Made by a program: the position numbers and the translations under genes | In this document: one piece after another, positions 35,258 to 45,005 of the stretch | Layout: every line of letters starts with the position of its first letter | How positions within the stretch are numbered: the first letter of the stretch is position 1 | From: Bombella saccharophila | GTDB taxonomy: Bacteria; Pseudomonadota; Alphaproteobacteria; Acetobacterales; Acetobacteraceae | NCBI RefSeq assembly: GCF_026385475.1 | Contig: NZ_JANIDW010000004.1 | Span: 21,335 to 85,334 of the forward strand | Length of the DNA stretch: 64,000 nucleotides | Reading direction: 5' to 3' | The notes under the pieces: model-generated | What the model was told of the DNA's origin: nothing | Seen by the model: the letters and a program-made list of their open reading frames with translations, nothing else | The model's database searches: none

Positions 35258-37512
35258 TCCTGTCCTTCTGCGGGCTGGCCAGTCTCAGCCCGCGCTCCAC
35301 GCGCGGAGGCTGACTGCGATTGGTCAAGATGGCGATTCTGCTGTAGCCAGAGCGTCCGATAGACATCACACCGCTCCAACAAGGTTTCATGCGGCGCAAT
35401 ATCCACGACACGCCCTTGGTCCAGCACAGCAATTTGATCGCACGTCACTAAAGAAGAAAGACGATGCGAGACAATCACCATCGTCCGTCCCTTTGCCAGA
35501 TTTTGTAAGTTCGCATTCACCAACGCTTCTGATTCAGGGTCCAGAGCCGATGTCGCCTCATCCAAAATCATCAATTTAGGGTCAGAAATTACAGCGCGCG
35601 CAATCGCCAAACGCTGCCGTTGGCCGCCGGAAATATTGGTAGAGCCTTCCTCAATCCATGTCTCATACCCAGCGGGCATACGCTCAATAAATTCTTCCGC
35701 ACCAGCAAGGCGGGCTGCACGGATAACATCATCTAAGGTCAAACCCGGCCGCCCTGCGGTAATGTTGTCGTGGATTGTCCCACGGAAGAGGAAGTTATCC
35801 TGCAATACAACGCCAAAAGAGCGTCGCAAATAATGCAGATTAATCTCACGCAGATCGACCCCATCAAGGCGAAGATACCCTTGATAATTACGGCTAACCC
35901 CCTGCAACAAACGCGTGATGGTCGATTTACCCGAGCCAGACCGCCCCACAAGCCCCAGCATCGTCCCCGCCGGTATATTAAAGTTAACATCCACAAGGGC
36001 CTTATTCGCCGCCCCAGGATAGGTAAAGTTGACGTTATCGAAACTAAGAGCCCCTTTAATGGGCGGGCGCATACCGTGCGTTAGGGCGTATGTCTCTGTC
36101 GGTTGGTTGAGCACCGCCCCAGCCTCACCCAGCGAGACAGTGACTTCATTGATAGATTCCATCAACTTAGCCAAACTCACCAACGGGGCAGCTACACGAC
36201 CACCGAGCATCATAAAGGCCATAAGCGCACCGCCCTGCATCGTGTCAGAATCGGTCAGCACCAAATAAGCCCCTACGAGAATAATCCCACGATTAATGAA
36301 CATATTGAGCGGCTGCACCAATGTGTTCACCCAGTTGGAGAGACGTTGCGAGGCTAAGCGCCAATGGATGACAGTTGCCGTCCGATTATCCCATTCAGCC
36401 CGTCTTGTAGCCTCCAACGCCAAGGTTTTCACTGTTCGAATCCCAGCCACTGTCTCATATAGCGTGGCCCCGCGCTGCATCTCTGCCCGCACCATCTTCC
36501 CAGCAACACGGCTGACAACAGGTAGCATAATGACAACAATCAGCCCGATGCCCCCAGCACACAGCAGGGTCAACCACGCCATGGTGGAGCTCATATAAAA
36601 GAGAACGGGCATCACAACCATCAGCATGAACATATCAAGCAGAGTGTTCATCACCTGCCCGGTCATGAAGTCACGCACTTTAAAGATGGAATGGAAGCGA
36701 CCGAGCACCTCACCAGCCTGTTGCCGCTCATAAAACTCCAACGGCAGAGCCAACAGACGGTTAAACGCATGGAGGGAGATACGCGCATCTATCCTCGTCG
36801 TCACGACAAGTGTTAACTCCTGCCGCGCATAACTCAGCAAAATTTCATACAGGCTAAGAATCAACACAAAACCACTTAGCGACACCAATGTCGCCATAGA
36901 GTGATAATTAATAACCCTATCAATCACCTGCATGACAATCATCGCAGGGAACAGCCCCAAAACGCTGAGAATCATAGAGGCAAATATAATATCCCGCAGG
37001 CCCTTCTTTTCCCGCAGGACCATCTTGGCAAACCAATAGAAGTCGAACACCGCATCGGATTCTGACTCATCTGTTCGCCGTTTAATAAGGACAACATCAC
37101 CCGTCCAAAGCTGCATCAACCGCAGCTCATCAATCGGGACAGGTGGCTCGCCTTCCCCTTTAAGCGGGTCACGCAACCAGACGATGCCTTGCTCTGGGTC
37201 TGTGCGGACCAACAACCCAGCAGACCCATCACGGAAGAGCAATACTACCGGCGGTGTATATCCCAGCTTAACAAGATAACGCCACCGCAGGCGCATCCCT
37301 TTAGCAACAGCTCCATAATCACGCAGCCAACGCACCAGCGTCGCTGGAGAGGGAGACGCCTCCCCCGGCTCTGCCGCAAAATCGCGTAGGTCGAGCTCGA
37401 TCCCGTGGTAACGGGCTGCCGCCATTACAGCGCGCAGGCGAATATAAACCGGGTTTATCCGCTCCGCCTTCTGCCCAGAAGACTGATTGCCAGTTGGGGG
37501 CTGGTTCTCCAC
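35254..37512 (-). CDS. Type I secretion ABC transporter (permease/ATPase with C39-like domain)
   Basis: This 752-residue HlyB/LapB-type exporter has an N-terminal C39-peptidase-like domain (about 20-145) in which the catalytic Cys is not seen, so it is probably a substrate-docking domain. Six membrane spans follow, then the ATPase domain with Walker A GLVGRSGSGKST near 520, signature NISGGQRQRLAIARA near 625, and Walker B LMILDEATSALD. Such exporters secrete RTX adhesins or large surface proteins in one step. It is the first gene of the leftward cluster; no RTX-repeat substrate gene is in the window. Confidence 0.93.
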   Translation of the reverse strand: MENQPPTGNQSSGQKAERINPVYIRLRAVMAAARYHGIELDLRDFAAEPGEASPSPATLVRWLRDYGAVAKGMRLRWRYLVKLGYTPPVVLLFRDGSAGLLVRTDPEQGIVWLRDPLKGEGEPPVPIDELRLMQLWTGDVVLIKRRTDESESDAVFDFYWFAKMVLREKKGLRDIIFASMILSVLGLFPAMIVMQVIDRVINYHSMATLVSLSGFVLILSLYEILLSYARQELTLVVTTRIDARISLHAFNRLLALPLEFYERQQAGEVLGRFHSIFKVRDFMTGQVMNTLLDMFMLMVVMPVLFYMSSTMAWLTLLCAGGIGLIVVIMLPVVSRVAGKMVRAEMQRGATLYETVAGIRTVKTLALEATRRAEWDNRTATVIHWRLASQRLSNWVNTLVQPLNMFINRGIILVGAYLVLTDSDTMQGGALMAFMMLGGRVAAPLVSLAKLMESINEVTVSLGEAGAVLNQPTETYALTHGMRPPIKGALSFDNVNFTYPGAANKALVDVNFNIPAGTMLGLVGRSGSGKSTITRLLQGVSRNYQGYLRLDGVDLREINLHYLRRSFGVVLQDNFLFRGTIHDNITAGRPGLTLDDVIRAARLAGAEEFIERMPAGYETWIEEGSTNISGGQRQRLAIARAVISDPKLMILDEATSALDPESEALVNANLQNLAKGRTMVIVSHRLSSLVTCDQIAVLDQGRVVDIAPHETLLERCDVYRTLWLQQNRHLDQSQSASARGARAETGQPAEGQE

Positions 37513-37777
37513 AGAATATCCTTACCTTATCTCGTCAACCTACAACGAGGGATTTATAAATCACAAAACCCCATTCATACTCTATTAAGCCAGAAATCTA
37601 TAATTTGTCACCTCAGACAGCAAGGGTACAAAGGGCATTCACCTCTCTTTTTCCTCTCTTCGTGAACTAATTTGTTCCTCTTTACCCATCTTTCATTTTA
37701 CACTTACCCTCCCTATCTGGAACAATAACCAGCCTTTAGGCCTGCATCTCCTTGTTCAGACACACGAAGGCACCTTT
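37513..37777. other. Divergent intergenic region (secretion cluster / selO)
   Basis: This is 265 bp of AT-richer sequence with no open frame of note. It must hold the promoters of both the leftward secretion cluster and the rightward selO, but no consensus -35/-10 pair or operator stood out. Confidence 0.5.
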
Positions 37778-39271
37778 ATGTTCTCCCCCTCGCTCTATGC
37801 CACTACATTATCAGAGTTTTTCTATAAGCCTATTTCCCTAGCAGCCCCACCAGCACCTCACCTCGTAGCTCTTAACATCCCCCTTGCCCAAACATTAGGG
37901 CTAGACGTGGATTGGCTACATTCCCCAGCCGGGATAACCTCTCTCTGCCAAGGCCGCTTACCCACAGATCACATAGAAGCACCTCACACAAACCCCGTCG
38001 CCAGCGTTTATGCAGGGCACCAATTTGGTCATTTTGTGCCCTCTCTAGGCGATGGGCGCGCCGCCCTCATTGCTGATTGCCAAGATCAAAACGGCACTAT
38101 GATGGAACTTCAGATTAAAGGAAGTGGACCAACCCCTTTCTCCCGCGGGGGAGATGGCAAAAACACACTTGGCCCTGCTTTGCGAGAATATATCGTCAGC
38201 GAAGCCATGCACGCCCTTAACATCCCTACCACACGGGCTTTAGCCGTCCTAACCACAGGGGAGGTGATTGAGCGCGATAACGGTCCCGTCCCCGGTGCTA
38301 TGATCATTCGTGCCGCTCGCAGCCATATTCGGGTAGGCAGCTTCCAATATGCTGCGGCTCATGGCGGGTTAGAACGCGTGCGTGAACTCGCTGATTTTAC
38401 CATTCAACGTCTTTTCCCTCATCTTGCAAAAGAGGTGGGCCCAGCACGGTATCGCGCTTTCTTCATGGCTGTCATCAAAAAGCAAGCAGCCCTTATCGCC
38501 CAATGGATGGAGGTCGGCTTCATCCACGGGGTTATGAATACTGATAATTGCGCCCTCTCTGGCGAGACGCTGGATTACGGCCCCTGTGCTTTTATGGACC
38601 GCTTCGACCCCATGAAGCATTTTAGCTTCATTGATAAAGAGGGCCGCTACGCTTATGGCCGCCAACCCTCCCTTGCCCTCTGGAATCTCAGCCGCTTAGC
38701 AGAATGTCTTTTCCCCCTCTTTGATGAGGACGAGCACCGCGCTATTGAGCAAGCACAAGAGGCCCTGCATGAGTTTGACCATCTCTTCCACCATCAGTGG
38801 CTCTCAGGCTTCCGCCGTAAATTGGGCCTTGAGAAACAAGACGAGCATGATATTCGCCTGCTAGAACATCTGTTAGAGACCATGCATACTGGCCAGGCAG
38901 ACTTCACCAATACATTCCGTATGCTCAGCTCTGCACCCGTTGCGCTAGAAGGCCAATACGATGTATTGCGGGATTTATTCCCCGCCAATAAGGGCCATTT
39001 TGACCTCTGCCGGACAGAGCTGCTCCACCGCCTTACGCTAGAAGAACGCTCCCCAGAGGCACGGCAAAAAGCCATGCAAGCCACCAATCCGCGTATTATT
39101 CCACGCAATCATCAGGTAGAGGCAACCCTCTCACACGCTCTCAAGGGAGATTATCAGCCCTTCCACATGTTACATGAAGCCCTTAAGAGCCCCTTTACCG
39201 AAGCGGAGGATGCTCTTGCTGCTCCCCCATTGCCAGAAGAGGAAGTCCGCTACACATTTTGCGGGACATAA
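37778..39271 (+). CDS. selO: Protein adenylyltransferase SelO (YdiU family)
   Basis: This 497-residue pseudokinase-fold AMPylator matches the SelO/YdiU family. YAGHQFGHFVPSLGDGRA, ELQIKGSGPTPFSRGGDG, LREYIVSEAMHALNIPTTRA and FIHGVMNTDNCALSGETLDY all carry the ATP- and metal-binding residues. SelO transfers AMP to Ser/Thr/Tyr of target proteins in redox and metabolic stress. The C-terminus (YTFCGT) lacks selenocysteine but has Cys two residues before the end, as is usual in bacteria. It is a single gene, convergent with ialB. Confidence 0.95.
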   Translation: MFSPSLYATTLSEFFYKPISLAAPPAPHLVALNIPLAQTLGLDVDWLHSPAGITSLCQGRLPTDHIEAPHTNPVASVYAGHQFGHFVPSLGDGRAALIADCQDQNGTMMELQIKGSGPTPFSRGGDGKNTLGPALREYIVSEAMHALNIPTTRALAVLTTGEVIERDNGPVPGAMIIRAARSHIRVGSFQYAAAHGGLERVRELADFTIQRLFPHLAKEVGPARYRAFFMAVIKKQAALIAQWMEVGFIHGVMNTDNCALSGETLDYGPCAFMDRFDPMKHFSFIDKEGRYAYGRQPSLALWNLSRLAECLFPLFDEDEHRAIEQAQEALHEFDHLFHHQWLSGFRRKLGLEKQDEHDIRLLEHLLETMHTGQADFTNTFRMLSSAPVALEGQYDVLRDLFPANKGHFDLCRTELLHRLTLEERSPEARQKAMQATNPRIIPRNHQVEATLSHALKGDYQPFHMLHEALKSPFTEAEDALAAPPLPEEEVRYTFCGT

Positions 39272-39297
39272 CCCACACAATACGCGGGATTATGTTG

Positions 39298-39840
39298 CTA
39301 CTGCATCAACTCCCGCGCCCGCCTCATGGCCTGCTCTAACCCACGTGTGGAGAAAAGAAGCTTCACCGGCTGGCCAGAAAAGCTCAACGCCGTGAAGGTC
39401 CCAAAATTATCTTTTAAAACAGCATGCCATTGTTCATCATCAAAAGAGAGCGGGACAAGACAGCCTGTCGGCAAACAAGTGGAGAAGGAATAAACATCCC
39501 CCACTGGCTGGGACGCATTGGTGAGCGTTAGCCCATGCAATAAATCCAACCCAAACGAGACCGTCACAACCCCACGCACCTGCTCACCATCTGGCTCCAA
39601 TCGCAGGCTCATGACACTCCGATGCGTGCGAATATCCACCGCTTTTTGCGTTAGCACGCATCTTACCTCATCTGTCTTATTCATCCCTCCAGGCGCTTGG
39701 CAAAGTAACCGCCAATCTTGATATGTCTCTTGTACTGATGAAACATGATCCGGCAAACTTGTTGCAGCATGTGCTATAGAGGCAAAACCCAACATGAACA
39801 GGCTTAAAATCCCGCGTCTCATCACCTGCCTTATCGTCAT
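39298..39840 (-). CDS. Invasion-associated locus B (IalB) family protein
   Basis: The 180-residue exported protein starts at ATG 39840 after a GGGAG motif, with a signal peptide (ILSLFMLGFASIAHA). The mature part has the IalB pattern YQDWRLLCQAP, EVRCVLTQ, a central VVTVSFGLDLLHGLTL and FSTCLPTGCLVPLSF, with conserved cysteines likely forming disulfides. IalB-family proteins are periplasmic or outer-membrane-associated; the biochemical role outside Bartonella is not settled. A second member is encoded at 63155-63793. The frame extends upstream to 39885, overlapping the preceding gene. Confidence 0.85.
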   Translation of the reverse strand: MTIRQVMRRGILSLFMLGFASIAHAATSLPDHVSSVQETYQDWRLLCQAPGGMNKTDEVRCVLTQKAVDIRTHRSVMSLRLEPDGEQVRGVVTVSFGLDLLHGLTLTNASQPVGDVYSFSTCLPTGCLVPLSFDDEQWHAVLKDNFGTFTALSFSGQPVKLLFSTRGLEQAMRRARELMQ

Positions 39841-39869
39841 GCCATCTCCCATAATATGTGCCGCCTTAC

Positions 39870-40382
39870 CTATTTTTCCCACCAATGACGCTGCTCCATT
39901 TTTGCAGCCTGCCCCAAATCGGCCTTTAGCGTTGCATCGCCTTGCGTCGCCTGACGCACTTGCTCTAGTTGCGCTTGCTTTTGTGCCAGATCCGCTTTGA
40001 CAAACTCATCCTCATGATTCGCCCGGCTCTCTAACATTTTGAGCTCCAGCTGCTTCTTCTGCAACTCAAGAGCACGACTAGCTTCACGATATTGTCGGTT
40101 ATCCTGCCAATCAGCCTCAGCACGCGCACGTTGTGCTGCAACAATACGCGCTGCATGAGCCTCATCCTGTTGCCGCTGCCGCGCTTGTGCTTGGGCCGCC
40201 CGTTGTGCAGCTTGCTGCTGTGCAACCTCCAAAGAAACGCGACGTTGGTCCTGACTATCCTGAATCTGGCCTAAATGCTCTAACTGAGCAGGGTCCATCG
40301 CCTGTGCGTAAACCACCCCGCTATAAAGAGCCAAAATAAGGCCAGAAGCACATCCCGCAACCCATCTATTACGCCGCATCAT
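39870..40382 (-). CDS. Exported coiled-coil protein of unknown function
   Basis: The 170-residue protein has a signal peptide (WVAGCASGLILALYSGVVYA) and an almost wholly helical mature part. That part is rich in Gln, Ala and Arg (AQRAAQAQARQRQQDE; ASRALELQKKQLELKMLESR), so it is probably a periplasmic coiled coil. I do not recognise a characterised homolog; similar small proteins occur in acetic acid bacteria. It is followed by ialB on the same strand and preceded 21 bp upstream by the glycine-zipper lipoprotein, so the three may be an envelope operon. Confidence 0.72.
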   Translation of the reverse strand: MMRRNRWVAGCASGLILALYSGVVYAQAMDPAQLEHLGQIQDSQDQRRVSLEVAQQQAAQRAAQAQARQRQQDEAHAARIVAAQRARAEADWQDNRQYREASRALELQKKQLELKMLESRANHEDEFVKADLAQKQAQLEQVRQATQGDATLKADLGQAAKMEQRHWWEK

Positions 40383-40403
40383 TCACCCCTCCTTCACACA
40401 GCG

Positions 40404-40925
40404 TTACCGGCGCGGACATGCCGCATTAGGCTGAACACGCGTCCCCGTCCCCCCTGTGGAGACCAATAACGCCGTACCGGGCTTATATTCGCATGTCCGT
40501 CCCACTTGGGTAGAAAGAAGCACCTCCCCACCTGCACGGTCCTGATAGGCAATCGTCACACCTTTAACGAGCGTATGGTCACCCACAACCTGCCCACCAA
40601 CAAGGGACCCACCAATAGCCCCACCAGCACCAGCAGCCAAACCGCCACCCCAGCCAGAATGACCCGCCCCAACAGCTAAGCCACTCCCTAAAGCTGCCCC
40701 GACAAGGCCACCTACGATCTTAGCCGTACGCCGATTGCGTGCATTATCAACATTAACACGCGCCTCAGAAACGGAAATAATCTGCACAACACGGCCCCGC
40801 TGCACGGTATTGACTTGGGATTGATCATAAACATCAGGCCGTGATTCCTGCCCTGGTGTCTCACAGGCTGCCAAAGCAAAAAATGGCACAATAAGAGCCG
40901 CCATGAAGGCTTGCTTCTTCAACAT
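40404..40925 (-). CDS. Glycine-zipper lipoprotein (SlyB/Pcp-like)
   Basis: The protein has 173 residues from ATG 40925 (or 40928; a GAGAGAG motif precedes both). The signal peptide ends in lipobox FALAAC. After a short beta segment (RGRVVQIISVSEARV) comes a glycine-zipper 2TM region (KIVGGLVGAALGSGLAVGAG, then GAGGAIGGSLVGGQV) and a C-terminal domain with two cysteines. The family comprises outer-membrane lipoproteins that support envelope integrity. The frame upstream to 41051 is not protein-like. Confidence 0.87.
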   Translation of the reverse strand: MLKKQAFMAALIVPFFALAACETPGQESRPDVYDQSQVNTVQRGRVVQIISVSEARVNVDNARNRRTAKIVGGLVGAALGSGLAVGAGHSGWGGGLAAGAGGAIGGSLVGGQVVGDHTLVKGVTIAYQDRAGGEVLLSTQVGRTCEYKPGTALLVSTGGTGTRVQPNAACPRR

Positions 40926-41159
40926 CATCTCTCTCACAACCCTTATGAAAACCCTACAATCCTCAGCCTTTAATAGCCAAAGCACATTATCCTCTGTAGA
41001 TAACTCTCTCTTTAGATACAGATAACTTAACGTCAAGTGAGTTTTTTGCAACGTTTCCTATAAGATAACCCTTCCTTTTGTTTCCTTCTCTCCTGTAAGG
41101 GACATTATCAACCAATAATGATCACCTCTTCATCCTAACCGCTCTTCTACGATTACCTT

Positions 41160-42416
41160 ATGACCACTGCCAGCACCCTCCCTCATCTCTGGCTACCTTA
41201 TAGCCAAATGCATACCGCTCCCTTCCCGGTTGAAGCACAAGCAACCTCTGGTAGTACCATCACCCTTGCTGATGGGCGCACCCTTATAGATGGCATTGCC
41301 TCTTGGTGGACAGCCTGCCACGGCTATAACCACCCTTCCATACGCCGCGCGCTTATCGCACAAGCTGAGCGCATGCCCCATGTCATGTTTGGCGGTATGG
41401 TCCATCAACCAGCCATAACCCTTGCCCAACGGCTCGCCGCCCGCTTACCAGGCGACTTAGAGCGCGTCTTTTTTACAGATTCTGGCTCTGTCGCGATGGA
41501 AGTCGCAGCGAAAATGGCCATTCAATATCATCTCAATAAAGGCCATACAGGACGGCATAAGCTACTCTCCTTCCGCGGGGGCTATCATGGCGATACCCTA
41601 GCGATGATGGCCATTTGTGACCCTGAAGAAGGAATGCACCGCCTCTTTGGCGCAGCTTTACCGCAGCAAATCCTTGCAGACCTCCCCACCACGCCCGCAC
41701 ATTCCGCCGCTTTGGAGGCCCTCCTCGCCCGACAAGGCCATGAAATCGCTGCACTCATTGTTGAGCCTCTCGTCCAAGGGGCGGGGGGGATGCTCTTTCA
41801 CACCGCAGAAACCCTTCGCCAGCTCCGCCGCCTCTGCGATTCTTACGGGATTTTGCTAATTTTGGATGAAGTCTTTACCGGTTTTGGCCGCACAGGCACC
41901 TTCTTTGCCTGCGAGCAAGCCGACATCACACCAGACATCATCGCCCTCTCCAAAGCCCTCACAGCAGGAACCATGCCACTCGCCGCAACGGTGGCCCGCA
42001 AAACAGTTTTTGAGGCTTTTCTCTCGGACAATCCCCTCCACGCCCTCATGCACGGCCCCACCTTTATGGCCAATCCACTCGCCTGCGCGGTTGCTAATGC
42101 CTCGCTTGATCTTTTCGACCAAGAACCTCGGCTAGAACAAGTCCGCGCCATTCATACCCAAATGACCCATGAGCTAGAGCCATGCCGTCACCTACCCGGC
42201 GTGCGCGATGTCCGCACTCTTGGGGCCATTGGCGTTGTAGAGCTTGAAAGGTTAGATGACCCTGAAGCCCTAAAACGCGCCTTCCTTAAAGAGGGCGTAT
42301 GGATACGACCCTTCCGGCGCATTATTTACCTTACCCCCGCCTTTACCATCACCCCAGATGAACTCACCCACCTCACTGGGGCTATAAAGCGTGTCCTAAA
42401 AGAGCATCTAGGATGA
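41160..42416 (+). CDS. bioA: Adenosylmethionine-8-amino-7-oxononanoate aminotransferase
   Basis: This 418-residue class III PLP aminotransferase converts KAPA to DAPA in biotin synthesis using S-adenosylmethionine. Seen are LWLPYSQMHTAP at the N-terminus, IDGIASWWTACHGYNHP, FFTDSGSVAMEVAAKMA, SFRGGYHGDTLAMMA, LILDEVFTGFGRTG and the PLP lysine in ALSKALTAGTMP. It opens the operon bioA-F-H-C-D, each gene touching or overlapping the next. The 108-bp upstream gap shows no clear BirA box. Confidence 0.97.
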   Translation: MTTASTLPHLWLPYSQMHTAPFPVEAQATSGSTITLADGRTLIDGIASWWTACHGYNHPSIRRALIAQAERMPHVMFGGMVHQPAITLAQRLAARLPGDLERVFFTDSGSVAMEVAAKMAIQYHLNKGHTGRHKLLSFRGGYHGDTLAMMAICDPEEGMHRLFGAALPQQILADLPTTPAHSAALEALLARQGHEIAALIVEPLVQGAGGMLFHTAETLRQLRRLCDSYGILLILDEVFTGFGRTGTFFACEQADITPDIIALSKALTAGTMPLAATVARKTVFEAFLSDNPLHALMHGPTFMANPLACAVANASLDLFDQEPRLEQVRAIHTQMTHELEPCRHLPGVRDVRTLGAIGVVELERLDDPEALKRAFLKEGVWIRPFRRIIYLTPAFTITPDELTHLTGAIKRVLKEHLG

Positions 42417-43594
42417 ATCACCTTCAAAACGCTCTCCATGCCGCTCTCCAAGAGCGTGACAAGCACCATACACGCCGCCATCTCACCCCCATGATGCGGC
42501 AAGGGGAACGGCTCATCCACCAAGGGCGCGCCCTGATTGATGTCACCTCCAACGATTATCTCGGCCTCGCCCATCACCCTCTATTACGCCACCGCGCCGC
42601 AGAGTGGGCGGAGCGTTACGGCACTGGGGCACGGGCTTCCCGCCTTGTCAGCGGGACCTTGCCCCTCCACACAGAGCTAGAGGCTAAACTTGCGGCTTTT
42701 AAAAAGAGCGAAGCGGCTTTGCTCTTTGCCAGCGGATGGCAAGCCAATGCCTCCCTCCTGCCAGCCCTCAACCAGCTATCGCTCCGCCAGATGGGCCATC
42801 CTGCGCTCTTTTTTATGGATAAGCTTAACCATGCCAGCCTTCATCAGGGCTGTTTAGCAGCAGGGGTACGGCAAATCCGCTTCCGCCATAATGACCTCAC
42901 CCATTTGGAAACCCTCCTCCACCGCCATGCCTCCCAACCGGGCTTAAAGTTCATCATCACGGAGAGTGTTTTCTCCATGGATGGCGACCGAGCCGATATT
43001 GCCGCCCTACGCGCCCTCGCTAAACGTTACGAAGCCTTTCTTTATGTAGATGAAGCCCACGCAACCGCTGTACTAGGGCCAGAAGGGCGCGGCCTTACCC
43101 AAGGCATGGCCGATATTACCATGAGTACAGCCAGCAAAGCCCTCGGGGGGATGGGGGCCTTTGTCACAGGCAGCCGCGCCTTATGTGATTATCTGCTCAA
43201 TCACGCTTCCGGCTTTATTTACAGCACGGCCCTGCCTCCCGCTTGCCTTGGTGCTTTAGACGCGGCGTTAGAGCTCGTGCCCCACTTAGAGCATGAGCGT
43301 TACCACCTCCAAAAACAAGCCGACCGTCTCCGCTCTCACCTTCAAGACGCAGGCTGGGATACGGGGGCCTCTAGCACGCACATCATCCCCATTATGATTG
43401 GGGAGAGCCACACCGCTTTACAGATAGCCCACGCTTTGGAGGCACGCGGCTTTCTCAGCGTGGCTATCCGCCCGCCAACGGTTCCCCCCGGCACAGCCCG
43501 CCTCCGCATCGCTTTAACAAGCCAGCTCTCTGCCTCAATGATTGACCAGCTCGGCGAGGCCCTCCTCTCTAGCTTGAGGAGCCATGCCGCCTGA
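42413..43594 (+). CDS. bioF: 8-amino-7-oxononanoate synthase
   Basis: This 393-residue PLP-dependent alpha-oxoamine synthase condenses pimeloyl-ACP and alanine to KAPA. Diagnostic parts are DVTSNDYLGLAHHP, GARASRLVSGTLPLH, ITESVFSMDGDRADI, YVDEAHATAVLGPEGRGL and the PLP-lysine segment STASKALGGMGAF. Its ATG overlaps the bioA stop by 4 nt. Confidence 0.97.
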   Translation: MNHLQNALHAALQERDKHHTRRHLTPMMRQGERLIHQGRALIDVTSNDYLGLAHHPLLRHRAAEWAERYGTGARASRLVSGTLPLHTELEAKLAAFKKSEAALLFASGWQANASLLPALNQLSLRQMGHPALFFMDKLNHASLHQGCLAAGVRQIRFRHNDLTHLETLLHRHASQPGLKFIITESVFSMDGDRADIAALRALAKRYEAFLYVDEAHATAVLGPEGRGLTQGMADITMSTASKALGGMGAFVTGSRALCDYLLNHASGFIYSTALPPACLGALDAALELVPHLEHERYHLQKQADRLRSHLQDAGWDTGASSTHIIPIMIGESHTALQIAHALEARGFLSVAIRPPTVPPGTARLRIALTSQLSASMIDQLGEALLSSLRSHAA

Positions 43595-44226
43595 TGACCA
43601 CTCTCTATTATCTTCATGGCTGGGGGTATGATGCCCATTTTTGGGAGGGGCTGCACACGCATCTCCCCTCATGGCAGCATATCTGTGCTGATGCAGGCTA
43701 TTTTGGCTCCCCTGCTCGCCCCCCATTACCAGAGGTTCCCTTTTGGGCCGTTGGTCACTCCGCAGGGGCCTGCGCTTTGCTCGCGTTACGCTCCCCTCTC
43801 TGCCGTGGGCTTATCAGCTTTAACGGCTTTGCTCGCTTTACCGCAGCCCCCGATTACCCAGAGGGCCTCCCCCCACGCATTATGCACCGCATGATACGGC
43901 AATTTGAACGCCAGCCTGCAACCGTCCTGCGGCAATTCCGCCATATGTGTGGGGAGCCAGACCCCACCCTACCCTCAACACTCAATCTCCCCGCTTTAAC
44001 GGACGGTCTCACCATGCTCGAGACGGTCGATCACCGCGACCATTTGCCTTATTGGCAGGGGCGGCTTTATAGCCTCCATTGTGTGGATGACCCCCTCATC
44101 CCCGCGCGTTCCGGCATGGGAGCTGCGGCGTGGGGAGTAGAACGCACAGGCGGCCATCGCCTCCCCCTCACGCACCCACAAGAGTGTGCAGCCTTTCTCA
44201 CACGCATCATCAACGCTTCCTTATGA
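43594..44226 (+). CDS. Pimeloyl-ACP methyl ester esterase, BioH-like
   Basis: This 210-residue alpha/beta hydrolase starts LYYLHGWGYDAHFWEG and has the nucleophile elbow VGHSAGACAL. LHCVDDPLIP carries the likely Asp, and a late GGHRLPL carries the His. Between bioF and bioC, such enzymes cleave the methyl ester of pimeloyl-ACP, ending the BioC cycle. It is shorter than E. coli BioH (about 256), so it could belong to one of the non-orthologous esterase groups; activity is inferred from position. It is start-to-stop overlapping on both sides. Confidence 0.8.
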   Translation: MTTLYYLHGWGYDAHFWEGLHTHLPSWQHICADAGYFGSPARPPLPEVPFWAVGHSAGACALLALRSPLCRGLISFNGFARFTAAPDYPEGLPPRIMHRMIRQFERQPATVLRQFRHMCGEPDPTLPSTLNLPALTDGLTMLETVDHRDHLPYWQGRLYSLHCVDDPLIPARSGMGAAAWGVERTGGHRLPLTHPQECAAFLTRIINASL

Positions 44227-45002
44227 CAAACCACCGCAAAGCCACCATCGCCGCCCGCTTTGATGCCGCCCATCATTATGAGCAAGCCGCTTCCATCCAA
44301 AAACGCTGCGCCACAACACTTGCCTCATGGATTAGGAAAGAACATCGCACGGAAAAACCCAAACATATTTTAGAGTTCGGCTGTGGGACAGGCTTACTCA
44401 GCCGCGCCCTCATTGAGGCCTTTCCACAAGGTCATTACCACCTCACCGACATCGCACCCGCTATGGTAGAGCGCACCCGCCACCACTGCGCCGCCCTGCC
44501 CGCGCACATACGCTGCTATGTCATGGATGGTGAAGCCCCCCACCCCCACCAAGCCCCGCCAGAAGGGTTCGACCTCATCACCTCTAATCTTTGCCTCCAA
44601 TGGTTTGAGGACCGCGCCCGCGCTTTCCAAGCCCTTACACAGCTTTTACGGCCCGGCGGGCGGCTTATGGTCAGCACCTTACAAGCAGGCAGCTTGCACC
44701 AATGGCGGGAAAGCTGCCACGCCACCGCGACCGCTTGCGGTGTGCCAGACTACCCTACCCTCACCCAGCTAGAGCAAGACTGGCCCGCTCATGGCCGGGG
44801 CGTCTGGCGGGGTGAAGCCATGCAAGACCCTACCCCATCTGCGCGGGACTTCCTCCAGGGCTTGCGCCGCATTGGGGCCTCCCTGCCACGTCACACCCAT
44901 CGCCCTGCCGCCCAGCTCCGCAAAGCGATGCGGTATTTTGATGCCCATTACGACCATGTGACCTATCATGCCGCCTTCGGCCTCTTCCAAAAAGGAGTGT
45001 AA
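44223..45002 (+). CDS. bioC: Malonyl-ACP O-methyltransferase
   Basis: This 259-residue SAM-dependent methyltransferase starts at ATG 44223, overlapping the previous stop by 4 nt; the frame extends upstream to 44130. BioC-type features are the N-terminal AARFDAAHHYEQAASIQKRC, motif I ILEFGCGTGLLSRALIEAFP, LITSNLCLQWFEDRARAF and LRPGGRLMVSTL. It methylates malonyl-ACP so the fatty acid machinery can build the pimeloyl chain. Confidence 0.92.
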   Translation: MTNHRKATIAARFDAAHHYEQAASIQKRCATTLASWIRKEHRTEKPKHILEFGCGTGLLSRALIEAFPQGHYHLTDIAPAMVERTRHHCAALPAHIRCYVMDGEAPHPHQAPPEGFDLITSNLCLQWFEDRARAFQALTQLLRPGGRLMVSTLQAGSLHQWRESCHATATACGVPDYPTLTQLEQDWPAHGRGVWRGEAMQDPTPSARDFLQGLRRIGASLPRHTHRPAAQLRKAMRYFDAHYDHVTYHAAFGLFQKGV

Positions 45003-45005
45003 CCC

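Noticed and set aside
41052..41159. Possible BirA operator before bioA
   Set aside because: Only a weak ATTAT/ATAAT dyad was found; the long BirA palindrome is not there.
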